Assembly: GCA_963840275.1 (NCBI GenBank)
Contig: CAWIYK010000010.1
Span: forward strand, 682,001 to 746,000
Direction: 5' to 3'
Length of the DNA: 64,000 nucleotides
Source: Actinophytocola sp963840275
GTDB taxonomy: Bacteria > Actinomycetota > Actinomycetes > Mycobacteriales > Pseudonocardiaceae
Shown in pieces: positions 1 through 8,621 of this stretch. The translations under genes were made by a program, and so were the position numbers. Position 1 is the stretch's first letter. The number at the start of each line of letters is the position of its first letter. The notes beneath the pieces are model-generated. The model was not told the origin of the DNA and searched no databases. It saw only the letters and a program-made list of their open reading frames with translations.

Positions 1-401
1 ACGACACCGCAGGGGATTGCGCGGACGTCACCACCCATGACCTCGGCGAGCTGCACGGGTTCGTCGGGCCGGACATCGCCGCGCGCTTCGAGCCGTTCGT
101 GGCCGAATGGGCCACCTGCCGCGTCTCGCCGGAGTTTCCGAAGGTCGGACTGATCCTGTTCAGTGGCGACGACCAGCGAAAATTTCAGAAATCCTGGCAC
201 ACCGCGATGACGGCGGGGGAGATCGCCGACGGACCGTCCTTCGCCTTCGGCAACGGGTTCGCCGTCTCCGCCGGTTACCTCGGCGTCGCGGACCTCGGGC
301 TGTACTACTTCCGGTGCGACTACCTCGACCCCCAGGTCCATCAGCTGCCCGCCGACGAGGAGGGCTGCGTGTTCGCCAACCCGGAGCACGGACACCACTG
401 A
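1..401 (+). CDS. Hypothetical protein, 3' part of a gene cut by the window edge
   Basis: The frame is open from base 3 to a TGA at 399-401, so the start lies outside the window. About 132 C-terminal residues are visible, ending in GHGHH-like residues, with three Cys in the last 60 positions and aromatic-rich segments such as YYFRCDYLD. No membrane segment or known motif is visible. A GTG at 99 could serve as a start but the frame is clearly coding before it. Codon use is typical of the neighbours. It converges on the LPMO gene. I do not recognise the family and infer no function. Confidence 0.6.
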   Translation, partial: DTAGDCADVTTHDLGELHGFVGPDIAARFEPFVAEWATCRVSPEFPKVGLILFSGDDQRKFQKSWHTAMTAGEIADGPSFAFGNGFAVSAGYLGVADLGLYYFRCDYLDPQVHQLPADEEGCVFANPEHGHH

Positions 402-420
402 AGCCGCCGCTCCAGTGGTG
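393..420. terminator. Hairpin between converging genes
   Basis: Perfect 8-bp inverted repeat CACCACTG/CAGTGGTG with a 12-nt loop, overlapping the stop codon of the upstream gene and lying 11 bp from the end of the converging LPMO gene. There is no T-tract, as is common in high-GC actinobacteria. Bidirectional terminator is the likely role. Confidence 0.55.
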
Positions 421-430
421 TCGCCGGTGT

Positions 431-1480
431 CTACGGGCTCTGGCAGGTGACCGTCGGCTGCGCCGGACTGCCGGTCCCCTGCGCGTTCGCGGACAACCCG
501 AACGAGCGGCGGCCGTCCGGCGCCACCTGCGCGTTCCAGTCGACGTTGCGGACCGTCGCCTGCGTCCCGCTCTGTGTCAGCGTGCCGTTCCACACGCTGT
601 TGATCGTCTGCCCGCTGGGGATGTTCCAGCTGACCCGCCAGCCCGACAGCGGTGTCGTGCCGTGGTTCATGACCGTCACCTCGGCCTGGTAGCCGCCGTT
701 CCAGCTGTTGGTGACCACGTACTCGGCCATGCAGTTGCCCGTCCCGGGATCCGGGTCGGGTGGGTCGGTGACCTCGCCGATGCCGGTGACCTCGCCGTTG
801 CCGCCGTCGAACGTGACGTCCGAGCAACCGTAGAACGTCTCCGCGCTGTCCGACCGCTTCCACACCGAGTAGACGACGTGCCGCCCGGACTTGCCGGACG
901 GGAACGCCCCGGACCACGAGTACTTGCCCTCCACGCTGCCGACCGGCCCGGACTGCGGCGGGTGGTCGGCGGTCAGGAACGGCTGGTCCTCGAAGTCGTC
1001 CCAGCGCAGCGGCTGATCGGGGTTCCAGCCGTCCTTGGTGACGTACAGGTAGAACCAGCCGGGGTGGGCGGCCCACGAGTTGTAGGTGAAGTTGAAGTTC
1101 GCGCCGGCGGTCAGGTGCGTCAGCGGCCAGTCCCCGGTGCGGTCGAACCCGGAGTAGTTCGGGTTGCCGCCGGAGCAGAGCTGGCCGTCCGGGATGAACC
1201 CCCTGGTCCGGCCGGCGCCGTCCGAGCGGAGCACGGAGAACCAGTTGTAGAGCGAGTTCGCCCCGCTCTGTGCGACGGCCGCCGCGCAGGCCGAGTTCTT
1301 CGGGACGATGTTGCCCTGCGGGGTGAGGCCGTCCTTCCAGCAGAAGAACGTCCGGCTGCCGGGCGTCATCATCGCGCCGTGCGCCGACGCCGGCGGGGCG
1401 TTCAGCACCGCGGTGAGCAGGCCGGCCAGCACCATCGTGACAACGGCGAGCGCCGTCGTGGCTACCTTTCCTCGAGTCAT
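431..1480 (-). CDS. Secreted AA10 lytic polysaccharide monooxygenase with C-terminal CBM2
   Basis: 349-aa copper-dependent LPMO that oxidatively cleaves crystalline cellulose or chitin outside the cell. The ATG at 1480 is preceded by AAGGAG. A 33-residue signal peptide ends PPASA and leaves His34 as the mature N-terminus (HGAMMTPGSR), the first ligand of the copper histidine brace. The second brace His is visible in WAAHPGWF. The AA10 domain runs to about residue 230, followed by a Pro/Asp linker and a CBM2 (about 245-349) with Trp residues and terminal Cys pairs. A perfect CelR-type palindrome lies 22 bp upstream, so cellobiose-responsive repression is expected. Divergent from the GH9 gene. 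Cellulose is the likelier substrate from context; chitin cannot be excluded. Confidence 0.93.
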   Translation of the reverse strand: MTRGKVATTALAVVTMVLAGLLTAVLNAPPASAHGAMMTPGSRTFFCWKDGLTPQGNIVPKNSACAAAVAQSGANSLYNWFSVLRSDGAGRTRGFIPDGQLCSGGNPNYSGFDRTGDWPLTHLTAGANFNFTYNSWAAHPGWFYLYVTKDGWNPDQPLRWDDFEDQPFLTADHPPQSGPVGSVEGKYSWSGAFPSGKSGRHVVYSVWKRSDSAETFYGCSDVTFDGGNGEVTGIGEVTDPPDPDPGTGNCMAEYVVTNSWNGGYQAEVTVMNHGTTPLSGWRVSWNIPSGQTINSVWNGTLTQSGTQATVRNVDWNAQVAPDGRRSFGLSANAQGTGSPAQPTVTCQSP

Positions 1481-1501
1481 CGCTCCTTCTTTCTCACGGT
1501 C

Positions 1502-1515
1502 TGGGAGCGCTCCCA
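1502..1515. promoter_or_regulatory. CelR-type operator, LPMO promoter
   Basis: Perfect palindrome TGGGAGCGCTCCCA (extended to 16 bp by flanking C/G). This is exactly the 14-bp site known to bind Thermobifida fusca CelR. It lies just upstream of the LPMO start. Confidence 0.9.
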
Positions 1516-1636
1516 GCAAGTTCGGACCATAGCGCGCGGGCGGTGGGCCCGGAAACGGGCAAACGAGTGAGATATTGCCGGCGCGACGTCATTGTGCGTG
1601 ACGGACTTCCCAGGGGGCGTCTTCGCCGCTACATTG

Positions 1637-1650
1637 TGGGAGCGCTCCCA
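1637..1650. promoter_or_regulatory. CelR-type operator, GH9 promoter
   Basis: Second perfect TGGGAGCGCTCCCA, 42 bp before the GTG start of the GH9 gene. With the site at 1502-1515 it brackets the 210-bp divergent promoter region. Confidence 0.9.
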
Positions 1651-1691
1651 ATCGTGAGTCTGTTGTGGACAGTGGCGGAGGAGATCACGTC

Positions 1692-4265
1692 GTGGTGATC
1701 AACAAATGGCGGCACGCGCTGACGGTGTCCGTGGTGGTACTCGCGCTCGGCACGCCGCTCACGGCGTCCGCGCAACTCGCCGACTACGAACGAATAGTGA
1801 ACGGCGACTTCGGCACCGGGAGCGCCGACCCGTGGTGGGCCGGGTCGGGCACGAGCGGCGCGGTGACCGGCGGGGAGTTCTGCGTCGACGTCACCGGCGG
1901 CACCGCGAACGGCTACGACGCGCTGGCCGGGCAGAACGGGGTGGCGTTCGAGGCGGGCCAGTCCTACACGCTGCGGTTCGACGCGCGTGCCGAGGTGGCG
2001 CAGCCGATCTCCGCGGTGGCCGGCGAGGCGGTGAGCCCGTACCGGCAGATCGCCAGGACCGACGTGACCGTGACGCCGGAGCCGGCGACGTTCACGTTCA
2101 CCTTCGAGTCCACACTGGACTTCCCGGCGGCCGGCAACGGCCAGCTGGCGTTCTGGTTCGGCGGGCAGTCGTTCGACAACACGGTGTGCGTCGACAACGT
2201 GTCGCTCGTCGGCGGCGTGCTGCCGCCGCCGGGCCTCGAGCCGGCCGCGCCCGTCCGGGTCAACCAGGTCGGCTACGTGCCGGGACTGCCGAAGCAGGCG
2301 AGTGTCGCCACCGAGTCGACCACCCCGCTGGCGTGGACGCTGAAGAACGCGGCCGGCGCCGCCGTGGCCACCGGCCAGACGGTGCCGAAGGGCATGGACG
2401 CCGCGTCCGGCGAGAACGTCCACGTCGCCGACTTCTCCTCCTACGACACGCCCGGCACCGGGTACACGCTGACCGTCGGCGCCGAGACCAGCTTCCCGTT
2501 CGACATCTCCGCGACCGCGCTCACGCCGCTGCGGCGCGACTCGCTCGCGTTCTTCTACCACCAGCGCAGCGGCACGCCGATCGAGGCGGAGTACGTCGGG
2601 GCGGAGTACGCGCGGCCGGCCGGACACGTGAACGTCGCGCCCAACAAGGGCGACGACGCCGTGCCGTGCCTCGTCGACTGCGGGTACACCCTGGACGTGC
2701 GCGGCGGCTGGTACGACGCGGGCGACCACGGCAAGTACGTGGTGAACGGCGGCATCTCCGCGTGGCAGCTGCAGAACACCTATGAGCGGGCGGTCGCGCT
2801 CGGCGACGCGGCCGCGTTGGGCGACGGCACACTCGCCATCCCGGAGCACGCGAACGGCAAGCCGGACATCCTCGACGAGGCGCGCTGGGAGGTCGAGTTC
2901 CTGCTGAGCATGCAGGTGCCCGACGGCCGGCCGAAGGCGGGCATGGCGCACCACAAGATCCACGACGCGCAGTGGACCGGCCTGCCGACGCTGCCGCACC
3001 AGGACGCGCAGCCTCGGCGCCTGTCACCGCCGAGCACCGCGGCGACGTTGAACCTCGCGGCGGTGGCGGCGCAGTCGGCGCGGCTGTGGCGCACGCTCGA
3101 CCCGGCGTTCGCGACGCGCGCGCTGGCCGCGGCGGAGAAGGCGTACGCGGCGGCGAAGGCCAACCCGGACGTGCTCGCCGACCCGAACGACGGCACCGGC
3201 GGTGGCGCGTACAGCGACCCGACCGTGACCGACGAGTTCTATTGGGCGGCGGCGGAACTCTATGCCACCACAGGGAACTACCAGAGCGACGTGACGGGTT
3301 CGCCGCTGTACCGCGGCGAGAGCCTCGACGCCCGCGGCTTCGACTGGGGCGCGACGGGGGCGCTCGGCGACGTGACACTGGCGCTGGTCCCGACCGCGCT
3401 CCCGGCGGCGGACGTCGCGGCCATCCGCGCGGCGGTGACCTCGACGGCCGACGCGCACCTCACCCAGCTGGCGGCGGCCGGTCACCCCGCGCCGTACCGC
3501 ACGGCGGACGGGTCGTACGAGTGGGGCTCGAACGGTCTCGTCGCGAACAACGGCATGGTGCTCGGGCTCGCGTACGACTTCACCCACGAGGCGAAGTACC
3601 GGGACGGCGCCTTCGCCGCGATGAACTACCTGCTCGGCCGCAACCCGATGAACTACTCCTATGTCGCAGGCTACGGTGACCGGCCGGTGCAGAACGTGCA
3701 CCACCGGCACTGGGCGCACCAGTTGGACGCGTCGCTGCCGACCGCGCCGCCGGGTGCGCTGTCGGGTGGTCCGAACAGTGCGCTGCAGGACCCGATCGCG
3801 CAGCGCCTCCTGCCGGGTTGCCAGCCGCAGCGGTGCTTCGTCGACCACATCGAGGCGTACTCGGTCAACGAGGTCACGGTCAACTGGAACTCGGCGCTCG
3901 CGTGGCTCGCCAACTGGACCGCCGAGCACTCGGCGCCGCCGGCCACCGCACCCGGCTGCCGGGTCGAGTACCAGGCGAGCACGTGGCAGACCGGCCTGAG
4001 CGCCAACGTGAAGGTGACCAACAAGGGCGCCACGCCTTGGCAGGGCTGGACTCTGGCCTTCACGTTCGCCGGCGCGGAACGAATACAGCAAGGTTGGTCG
4101 GCGACATGGACCCAACAGGGCCGCGAGGCGACGGCCACCAATGTGTCGTGGAACGCGACGGTGGCCCCTGGCGCGTCGGTGACATTGGGCTTCAACGCGA
4201 GCAACTCGGGTGCCCACACGCCGCCGGCCGCTTTCACGGTGAACGGTCAGTCGTGCACGGTCTGA
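1692..4265 (+). CDS. Secreted GH9 cellulase (CBM4-like, Ig-like, GH9, CBM2)
   Basis: 857-aa extracellular endo/processive glucanase. The GTG at 1692 follows GGAGGAGA with 7-nt spacing; an in-frame GTG at 1665 would put the Shine-Dalgarno inside the gene. The signal peptide ends TASA. Domains: CBM4/9-like beta-sandwich (about 30-175), Ig-like CelD N-terminal domain (about 185-275, starting VRVNQVGYVPG), GH9 (alpha/alpha)6 catalytic domain (about 285-745), CBM2 (about 755-857). Catalytic signatures are intact: DAGD at residues 342-345 (base/nucleophilic water), HHRH in NVHHRHWAHQ, and the proton-donor Glu727 in YSVNEVTVNWN. The Ig-like plus CBM4 layout resembles cellobiohydrolase/endoglucanase members of theme D. 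Controlled by the operator at 1637-1650. Confidence 0.95.
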   Translation: MVINKWRHALTVSVVVLALGTPLTASAQLADYERIVNGDFGTGSADPWWAGSGTSGAVTGGEFCVDVTGGTANGYDALAGQNGVAFEAGQSYTLRFDARAEVAQPISAVAGEAVSPYRQIARTDVTVTPEPATFTFTFESTLDFPAAGNGQLAFWFGGQSFDNTVCVDNVSLVGGVLPPPGLEPAAPVRVNQVGYVPGLPKQASVATESTTPLAWTLKNAAGAAVATGQTVPKGMDAASGENVHVADFSSYDTPGTGYTLTVGAETSFPFDISATALTPLRRDSLAFFYHQRSGTPIEAEYVGAEYARPAGHVNVAPNKGDDAVPCLVDCGYTLDVRGGWYDAGDHGKYVVNGGISAWQLQNTYERAVALGDAAALGDGTLAIPEHANGKPDILDEARWEVEFLLSMQVPDGRPKAGMAHHKIHDAQWTGLPTLPHQDAQPRRLSPPSTAATLNLAAVAAQSARLWRTLDPAFATRALAAAEKAYAAAKANPDVLADPNDGTGGGAYSDPTVTDEFYWAAAELYATTGNYQSDVTGSPLYRGESLDARGFDWGATGALGDVTLALVPTALPAADVAAIRAAVTSTADAHLTQLAAAGHPAPYRTADGSYEWGSNGLVANNGMVLGLAYDFTHEAKYRDGAFAAMNYLLGRNPMNYSYVAGYGDRPVQNVHHRHWAHQLDASLPTAPPGALSGGPNSALQDPIAQRLLPGCQPQRCFVDHIEAYSVNEVTVNWNSALAWLANWTAEHSAPPATAPGCRVEYQASTWQTGLSANVKVTNKGATPWQGWTLAFTFAGAERIQQGWSATWTQQGREATATNVSWNATVAPGASVTLGFNASNSGAHTPPAAFTVNGQSCTV

Positions 4266-4308
4266 GTCACGCTACGCGGCCATTATCCACGTCGCCGCCG
4301 TCAAACCG

Positions 4309-4587
4309 TCAGTCGACCATTTCGAGCTCGTCGAACGAAACGCCGGCCGTCCCACCGGCCTCGTACGTGCAGTCGCCCTGCCATTGGCGCTGTTGGTTGG
4401 TGCCGGTGATGGTGTATCTGATGTAGTAGCGGGTACCTCGGGTGAACTGCACGGGCCTGGCCGCGTTGGTCGGATCGCTGCACGCCAACTCGTTGTGCCC
4501 CTCGTCGGTGTGCCCCTGCGGGAAGGTGTGGATCAAAGTGACGAAGCCGTTGTCCTGGTAGATCGACACATTGGTGATCTCGGCCAT
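4309..4587 (-). CDS. Hypothetical 92-aa protein in the cellulase locus
   Basis: Small acidic protein with a good Shine-Dalgarno (AGGAGG) before the ATG at 4587. There is no signal peptide or membrane segment. It alternates hydrophobic, polar and aromatic residues (VSIYQDNGFVTLIH, TRYYIRYTITG), which suggests a beta-sheet fold, with two Cys that could pair (ACSD, GDCTY). It sits between the GH9 gene and the LacI regulator, on the regulator's strand 200 bp downstream. I recognise no family. A link to cellulose use is suggested only by position. Confidence 0.7.
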   Translation of the reverse strand: MAEITNVSIYQDNGFVTLIHTFPQGHTDEGHNELACSDPTNAARPVQFTRGTRYYIRYTITGTNQQRQWQGDCTYEAGGTAGVSFDELEMVD

Positions 4588-4787
4588 TGTTCCTCCTGGT
4601 TGTGCCGCCGACTGAATCCAGTTGACCGTGACGGCGCACGAGGGTCAACGTGCGGACGGATTCTGCGCGCGAAGACGAGCGGCGGCCCGCCCACAAGTCA
4701 GCACGGACGGACATAGTTTCGACGGCAGGTGGCAGAGAAGGTATTGGCCGGCGTATTTTGGTTGACCCGGGCTGCGCCAGAACCGGG

Positions 4788-5831
4788 TCAGGCCGACTCC
4801 CGGCACACGAGCTCCGTCGGCAGGATGACCGGCGACAGCGAGGTGTCCGGTTCGCGGAGCTGTGCGATCAACAGCTTCGCCAGCTCCCGGCCCATCTGTT
4901 GCGTCGGCTGGCTGACGGTGGTCAGCAGCGGATCGGTGTTGCGCGCCAGCTCCGAGTCGTCGAAGCCGATGACGGCCACGTCGTCCGGGACGCGGCGGCC
5001 CGCGGTCCGCAGGGCGCGCAGCGCGCCGGCGGCCATGAGGTCGCTGGCCGCGAACACCGCGTCGACCTGGGGGTCCCTGGCCAGCAGCTCACGCATGGCG
5101 GCCTCGCCGCTCGCCTGCCGGAAGTCGCCCTGCGCGATGAGTCTCGTGACGCCCCGCTTGCCTCGCAGCGCGGCGCGGTAGCCGTTGAGCCGGTCGAGGC
5201 CGGCGGCCATGTCCTGCGTGCCGGTGATCGTCGCGATGCGTCGGCGGCCCTGGCGGTACAGGTACTCGGTCGCCGCGCGGGCACCGGCCTCGTTGTCGGC
5301 GTCGACGTAGGGCGCCGCGCCGACATCGGACATCGGCCGCCCGTTCAGCGCCACCGGGGCGCCGGCCGCGACGATGTTCTGCGGCAGCGGGTCGTCGCCG
5401 TGCAGGGAGATCAGTATCACGCCGTCGACGTGTCCGTTTCGCACCAGTTGCTCGACCCGGCCGTGCTGGCGCGCCGTGCTGGCCATCATGAGGTTGAGCT
5501 GCAGCGACGTGGTCGACAGCTCCTGGCTCAGCCCTCGCACGAGGCTGCCGAAGAACGGCTCGCCGAACACGCGGTCCTCGGACTCGGACACCACCAGCAA
5601 CACCGTGTCGCTGCGCCGCGTCACCAGGCTCCGCGCGGCCTGGTTCGGCACGTACCCCAGCTTGCGGATCGCGTCCTGGACGGCCTTCAGCGCCCACGGG
5701 CTCACCTCGAGCGACCCGTTCACCACCCGCGAGGCCGTGCCCCGCGAGACGTTGGCCTCCACCGCGACCTGTTCGAGGGTCGGGCGGCCGCTCGTCCTGG
5801 CCCGGCGGCCATTGTTCGTCATGCGCCACAT
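4788..5831 (-). CDS. celR: LacI-family regulator, CelR-like
   Basis: 347-aa repressor. The N-terminal LacI helix-turn-helix and hinge (about 17-62) read PTLEQVAVEANVSRGTASRV and include the minor-groove hinge region NQAARSLVTRR. The rest is a periplasmic-binding-protein-like effector domain ending in SQPTQQMGRELAKLL. T. fusca CelR binds TGGGAGCGCTCCCA and is released by cellobiose; four such sites occur at the cellulase genes around this regulator, so it is the probable local repressor. Start is uncertain: ATG at 5831 or 5822, neither with a strong Shine-Dalgarno. Divergent from the GH6 gene, whose operator at 5927-5940 could also affect this gene. Confidence 0.9.
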   Translation of the reverse strand: MWRMTNNGRRARTSGRPTLEQVAVEANVSRGTASRVVNGSLEVSPWALKAVQDAIRKLGYVPNQAARSLVTRRSDTVLLVVSESEDRVFGEPFFGSLVRGLSQELSTTSLQLNLMMASTARQHGRVEQLVRNGHVDGVILISLHGDDPLPQNIVAAGAPVALNGRPMSDVGAAPYVDADNEAGARAATEYLYRQGRRRIATITGTQDMAAGLDRLNGYRAALRGKRGVTRLIAQGDFRQASGEAAMRELLARDPQVDAVFAASDLMAAGALRALRTAGRRVPDDVAVIGFDDSELARNTDPLLTTVSQPTQQMGRELAKLLIAQLREPDTSLSPVILPTELVCRESA

Positions 5832-5926
5832 CCGAACCGCTGCATCCCCACATGATACTGGGAACTACTCGCCGCGCTGGCGTTCTTGACTCCGTGTGGC
5901 GAGCCGACCACACTGGGAACCGCTTT

Positions 5927-5940
5927 TGGGAACGCTCCCA
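5927..5940. promoter_or_regulatory. CelR-type operator, GH6 promoter
   Basis: TGGGAACGCTCCCA, one mismatch from the perfect palindrome, 31 bp upstream of the GH6 ATG and 95 bp from the LacI gene start. A half-site-like ACTGGGAAC also occurs at 5912-5920. Confidence 0.85.
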
Positions 5941-5971
5941 TCCACCGACCGAATTCTCCTCGGAGGTATGG

Positions 5972-6907
5972 ATGAGGCTCAAGAAATGGCTGGTCGCGAT
6001 CGTGTGTGCCGCGTCGACCGCCCTACCGGGGACCGCTGAGGCCGCCGCGCCGTCGGTGTTCTATGTGGACCCCGAGACGAACGCGGCACGCTGGGTCGCC
6101 GCCAACCCCGGCGACGGCAGGGCCGCGGTCATCCGGGACCGGATCGCCACCGTGCCGCAGGCGCGGTGGTTCACGACGACCAACACCGGCGCGGTGCGCG
6201 CCCAGGTGAGCGGCTTCGTCGGCGCCGCGGCGGCGGCCGGCAAGATCCCGATCATGGTCGTCTACAACATCCCCAACCGGGACTGCGGCGGCGCCAGCGG
6301 CGGCGGCGCGCCATCGCACGCGGCCTACCGCGCGTGGGTCGACGAGGTCGCGGCCGGGCTCGCCGGCCGGGCGGCGTACATCGTGCTCGAGCCCGACGTG
6401 CTGCCGCTGATGACGAACTGCCAGAGCGCCGGCCAGCAGGCCGAGACCAGGGCCTCGATGGCCTACGCCGGCAAGCGGCTCAAGGCCGGCTCCGCCCAGG
6501 CCAGGGTGTACTTCGACATCGGACACTCCGCCTGGCTGTCGCCGTCGGAGGCCGCCGCCCGGCTGCGGGCCGCCGACGTCTCCGCCAGCGCGGACGGCAT
6601 CTCGACCAACGTGTCCAACTACCGGAGCACCGCCGACGAGGTCGCCTTCGCCAAGGCCGTCCTCGCGAACGTCGGCGACAACCGGCTGCGCGCGGTGGTG
6701 GACACGAGCCGCAACGGCAACGGCCCGGCCGGCAGCGAGTGGTGCGACCCGGCCGGCCGCGCGGTCGGCACGCCGAGCACGACCGAGACCGGCGACGGTC
6801 AGGTCGCCGCGTTCCTGTGGGTGAAACTGCCCGGCGAGTCGGACGGCTGCATCGCGCCGGCAGGCCAGTTCGTGCCGCAGCGCGCGTACGAGCTGGCCAT
6901 TTCCTGA
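5972..6907 (+). CDS. Secreted GH6 endoglucanase, catalytic domain only
   Basis: 311-aa beta-1,4-endoglucanase, inverting. The ATG at 5972 follows CGGAGG (5-nt gap). The signal peptide MRLKKWLVAIVC... ends near AEAA. GH6 signatures are present: VVYNIPNRDCGGASGG around the water-handling/base region and IVLEPDVLPLM carrying the proton-donor Asp. A C-terminal WVKLPGESDG motif completes the active-site cleft. The compact length without extra loops fits endo-acting Cel6A-type enzymes rather than exo-acting ones. It has no CBM, unlike the GH9, GH10 and first LPMO. Transcribed away from the LacI gene. Confidence 0.93.
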   Translation: MRLKKWLVAIVCAASTALPGTAEAAAPSVFYVDPETNAARWVAANPGDGRAAVIRDRIATVPQARWFTTTNTGAVRAQVSGFVGAAAAAGKIPIMVVYNIPNRDCGGASGGGAPSHAAYRAWVDEVAAGLAGRAAYIVLEPDVLPLMTNCQSAGQQAETRASMAYAGKRLKAGSAQARVYFDIGHSAWLSPSEAAARLRAADVSASADGISTNVSNYRSTADEVAFAKAVLANVGDNRLRAVVDTSRNGNGPAGSEWCDPAGRAVGTPSTTETGDGQVAAFLWVKLPGESDGCIAPAGQFVPQRAYELAIS

Positions 6908-6977
6908 CCGCGAATTCGAAGGTCGCGGAAGCCGTCGCGAGTTCCCACTTCTGGCCCAGTCGCGACGCGTTGGCGGG

Positions 6978-7005
6978 CCGTGGCGGCGGGCGACCGTCGC
7001 CACGG
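6978..7005 (+). terminator. Hairpin after the endo-GH6 gene
   Basis: 8-bp stem CCGTGGCG/CGCCACGG with a 12-nt loop, 70 bp after the stop and upstream of the next operator. Probable rho-independent terminator without a T-tract. Confidence 0.4.
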
Positions 7006-7153
7006 TCACCGTCCGTGGCACTGAACGGTTCCTGAACGGCGCAATGGCGGACATCTCCGCCCGGCGGGAAAATCACCATCTGTACACGTGGTCCGCCAGT
7101 GCTGTTCGGTACGGGCTTCCCGAATGCCGGAAGCGCCGTTACAGTCAATTTAC

Positions 7154-7167
7154 TGGGAGCGTTCCCA
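7154..7167. promoter_or_regulatory. CelR-type operator, second GH6 promoter
   Basis: TGGGAGCGTTCCCA, one mismatch from the perfect palindrome, 35 bp before the ATG of the exo-GH6 gene. It probably controls the GH6-LPMO pair downstream. Confidence 0.85.
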
Positions 7168-7202
7168 AATCCTCCCGAAAATTCCATGACAAAGGAGTCA
7201 TC

Positions 7203-8567
7203 ATGCGTTCTGCCCCTCGAAGGGGGTTGTTCCGTGGCCTGGCTGTCGCGGTCTCGTGCGCCTCGGTCGCGTTGCTCACCGGAGTGGGCACCGTCTCGGC
7301 CGCGCCGGAGCGCGCGCCACGGGTCGACAACCCCTATGCCGGCGCGCGGGTCTACGTGAACCAGGAGTGGTCCGAGAAGGCCGCTGCCGAGCCCGGCGGC
7401 AGCCGGGTCGCGAACCAGCCGACCGGTGTCTGGCTGGACCGGATCGCGGCGATCGAAGGCGCGAACGGCGGCCCCGGTCTCCGCGACCACCTCGACGACG
7501 CGGTGTCGCAGTCCGGCGGACAACCGCTGGTGATCCAGCTGGTCGTCTACGACCTGCCCGGCCGGGACTGTGCCGCGCTCGCGTCGAACGGTGAGCTGGG
7601 GCCGGACGACCTGCCGAGATACAAGTCCGAGTTCATCGACCCCATCGCCGCGATCCTCGCCGACCCCGCGTACGCGAACCTGCGCATCGTGACGGTCGTC
7701 GAGATCGACTCCCTGCCGAACCTGGTGACCAACACCAGCGGCCGGCCGACCGCGACGCCGGAATGCGACCGGATGAAGGAGAACGGCAACTACGTCAACG
7801 GCATCGGCTACGCGCTCGCCAAGCTCGGCGCGGTGCCGAACGTCTACAACTACCTCGACGCCGGACACCACGGCTGGATCGGGTGGGACGACAACTTCGG
7901 CGCGTCGGCCGACCTGTTCGCGCAGGCCGCGCGGGCGCAGGGCAGCACGGTCGACAACGTGCACGGCTTCATCGTCAACACGGCGAACTACTCCGCGCTG
8001 CGCGAGCCGCACTTCACGATCGACGACGCGGTGAACGGCACGTCGGTGCGCCAGTCCAAGTGGGTCGACTGGAACCGTTACGTCGACTCGCTCTCCTTCG
8101 CGCAGGCGTTCCGGCAGCGGCTCGTCCAGGCCGGCTTCCCGTCGGACATCGGCATGCTGATCGACACCTCGCGCAACGGCTGGGGCGGCAGCGCGCGGCC
8201 GACCGGGCCCGGCCCGCAGTCCACTGTGGACGAGTACGTCAACGGCGGTCGCGTGGACCGGCGCATCCACCTCGGCAACTGGTGCAACCAGTCCGGCGCC
8301 GGGCTCGGCGAACGGCCGACCGCCGCGCCGGAGTCGGGCATCGACGCGTACGTGTGGATGAAGCCGCCCGGCGAGTCCGACGGCGCGAGCGAGGAGATCC
8401 CGAACGACGAGGGCAAGGGCTTCGACCGGATGTGCGACCCGACCTACGAGGGCAACCCACGCAACGGCAACAACCCCTCCGGCGCGCTGCCGGACGCCCC
8501 GCTGTCCGGGCACTGGTTCTCCGCGCAGTTCCAGGAACTGATGCGCAACGCCTATCCGCCGCTGTAG
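7203..8567 (+). CDS. Secreted GH6 exocellulase (Cel6B-like cellobiohydrolase)
   Basis: 454-aa enzyme expected to release cellobiose from the non-reducing end. The ATG at 7203 follows AAAGGAG. The signal peptide ends near VSAAPERA. GH6 motifs are VVYDLPGRDCAALASNGEL and VVEIDSLPNLVTN, closely matching the T. fusca Cel6B pattern as I recall it. YLDAGHHGWIGW and WMKPPGESDG line the tunnel. It is about 140 aa longer than the neighbouring endo-GH6, consistent with tunnel-forming loops. No CBM is present: the protein ends right after the catalytic fold. It shares a transcription direction with the LPMO 54 bp downstream. Confidence 0.92.
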   Translation: MRSAPRRGLFRGLAVAVSCASVALLTGVGTVSAAPERAPRVDNPYAGARVYVNQEWSEKAAAEPGGSRVANQPTGVWLDRIAAIEGANGGPGLRDHLDDAVSQSGGQPLVIQLVVYDLPGRDCAALASNGELGPDDLPRYKSEFIDPIAAILADPAYANLRIVTVVEIDSLPNLVTNTSGRPTATPECDRMKENGNYVNGIGYALAKLGAVPNVYNYLDAGHHGWIGWDDNFGASADLFAQAARAQGSTVDNVHGFIVNTANYSALREPHFTIDDAVNGTSVRQSKWVDWNRYVDSLSFAQAFRQRLVQAGFPSDIGMLIDTSRNGWGGSARPTGPGPQSTVDEYVNGGRVDRRIHLGNWCNQSGAGLGERPTAAPESGIDAYVWMKPPGESDGASEEIPNDEGKGFDRMCDPTYEGNPRNGNNPSGALPDAPLSGHWFSAQFQELMRNAYPPL

Positions 8568-8570
8568 GAC

Positions 8571-8597
8571 GAAGGGGCGTCCGACGGGCGCCCCTTC
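8571..8597 (+). terminator. Hairpin between exo-GH6 and LPMO
   Basis: Perfect 9-bp stem GAAGGGGCG/CGCCCCTTC with a 9-nt loop in the 54-bp gap, followed by pyrimidines. It could be a leaky terminator or processing site that lowers LPMO expression relative to the exocellulase. Confidence 0.6.
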
Positions 8598-8621
8598 CCT
8601 TCCTGTGAAGGAGAAGAGACA

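Noticed and set aside
107..1570. Long Arg/Pro-rich plus-strand frame over the first LPMO
   Set aside because: It is the antisense and off-frame reading of the LPMO gene; composition is typical of GC-rich shadow frames and there is no ribosome site.
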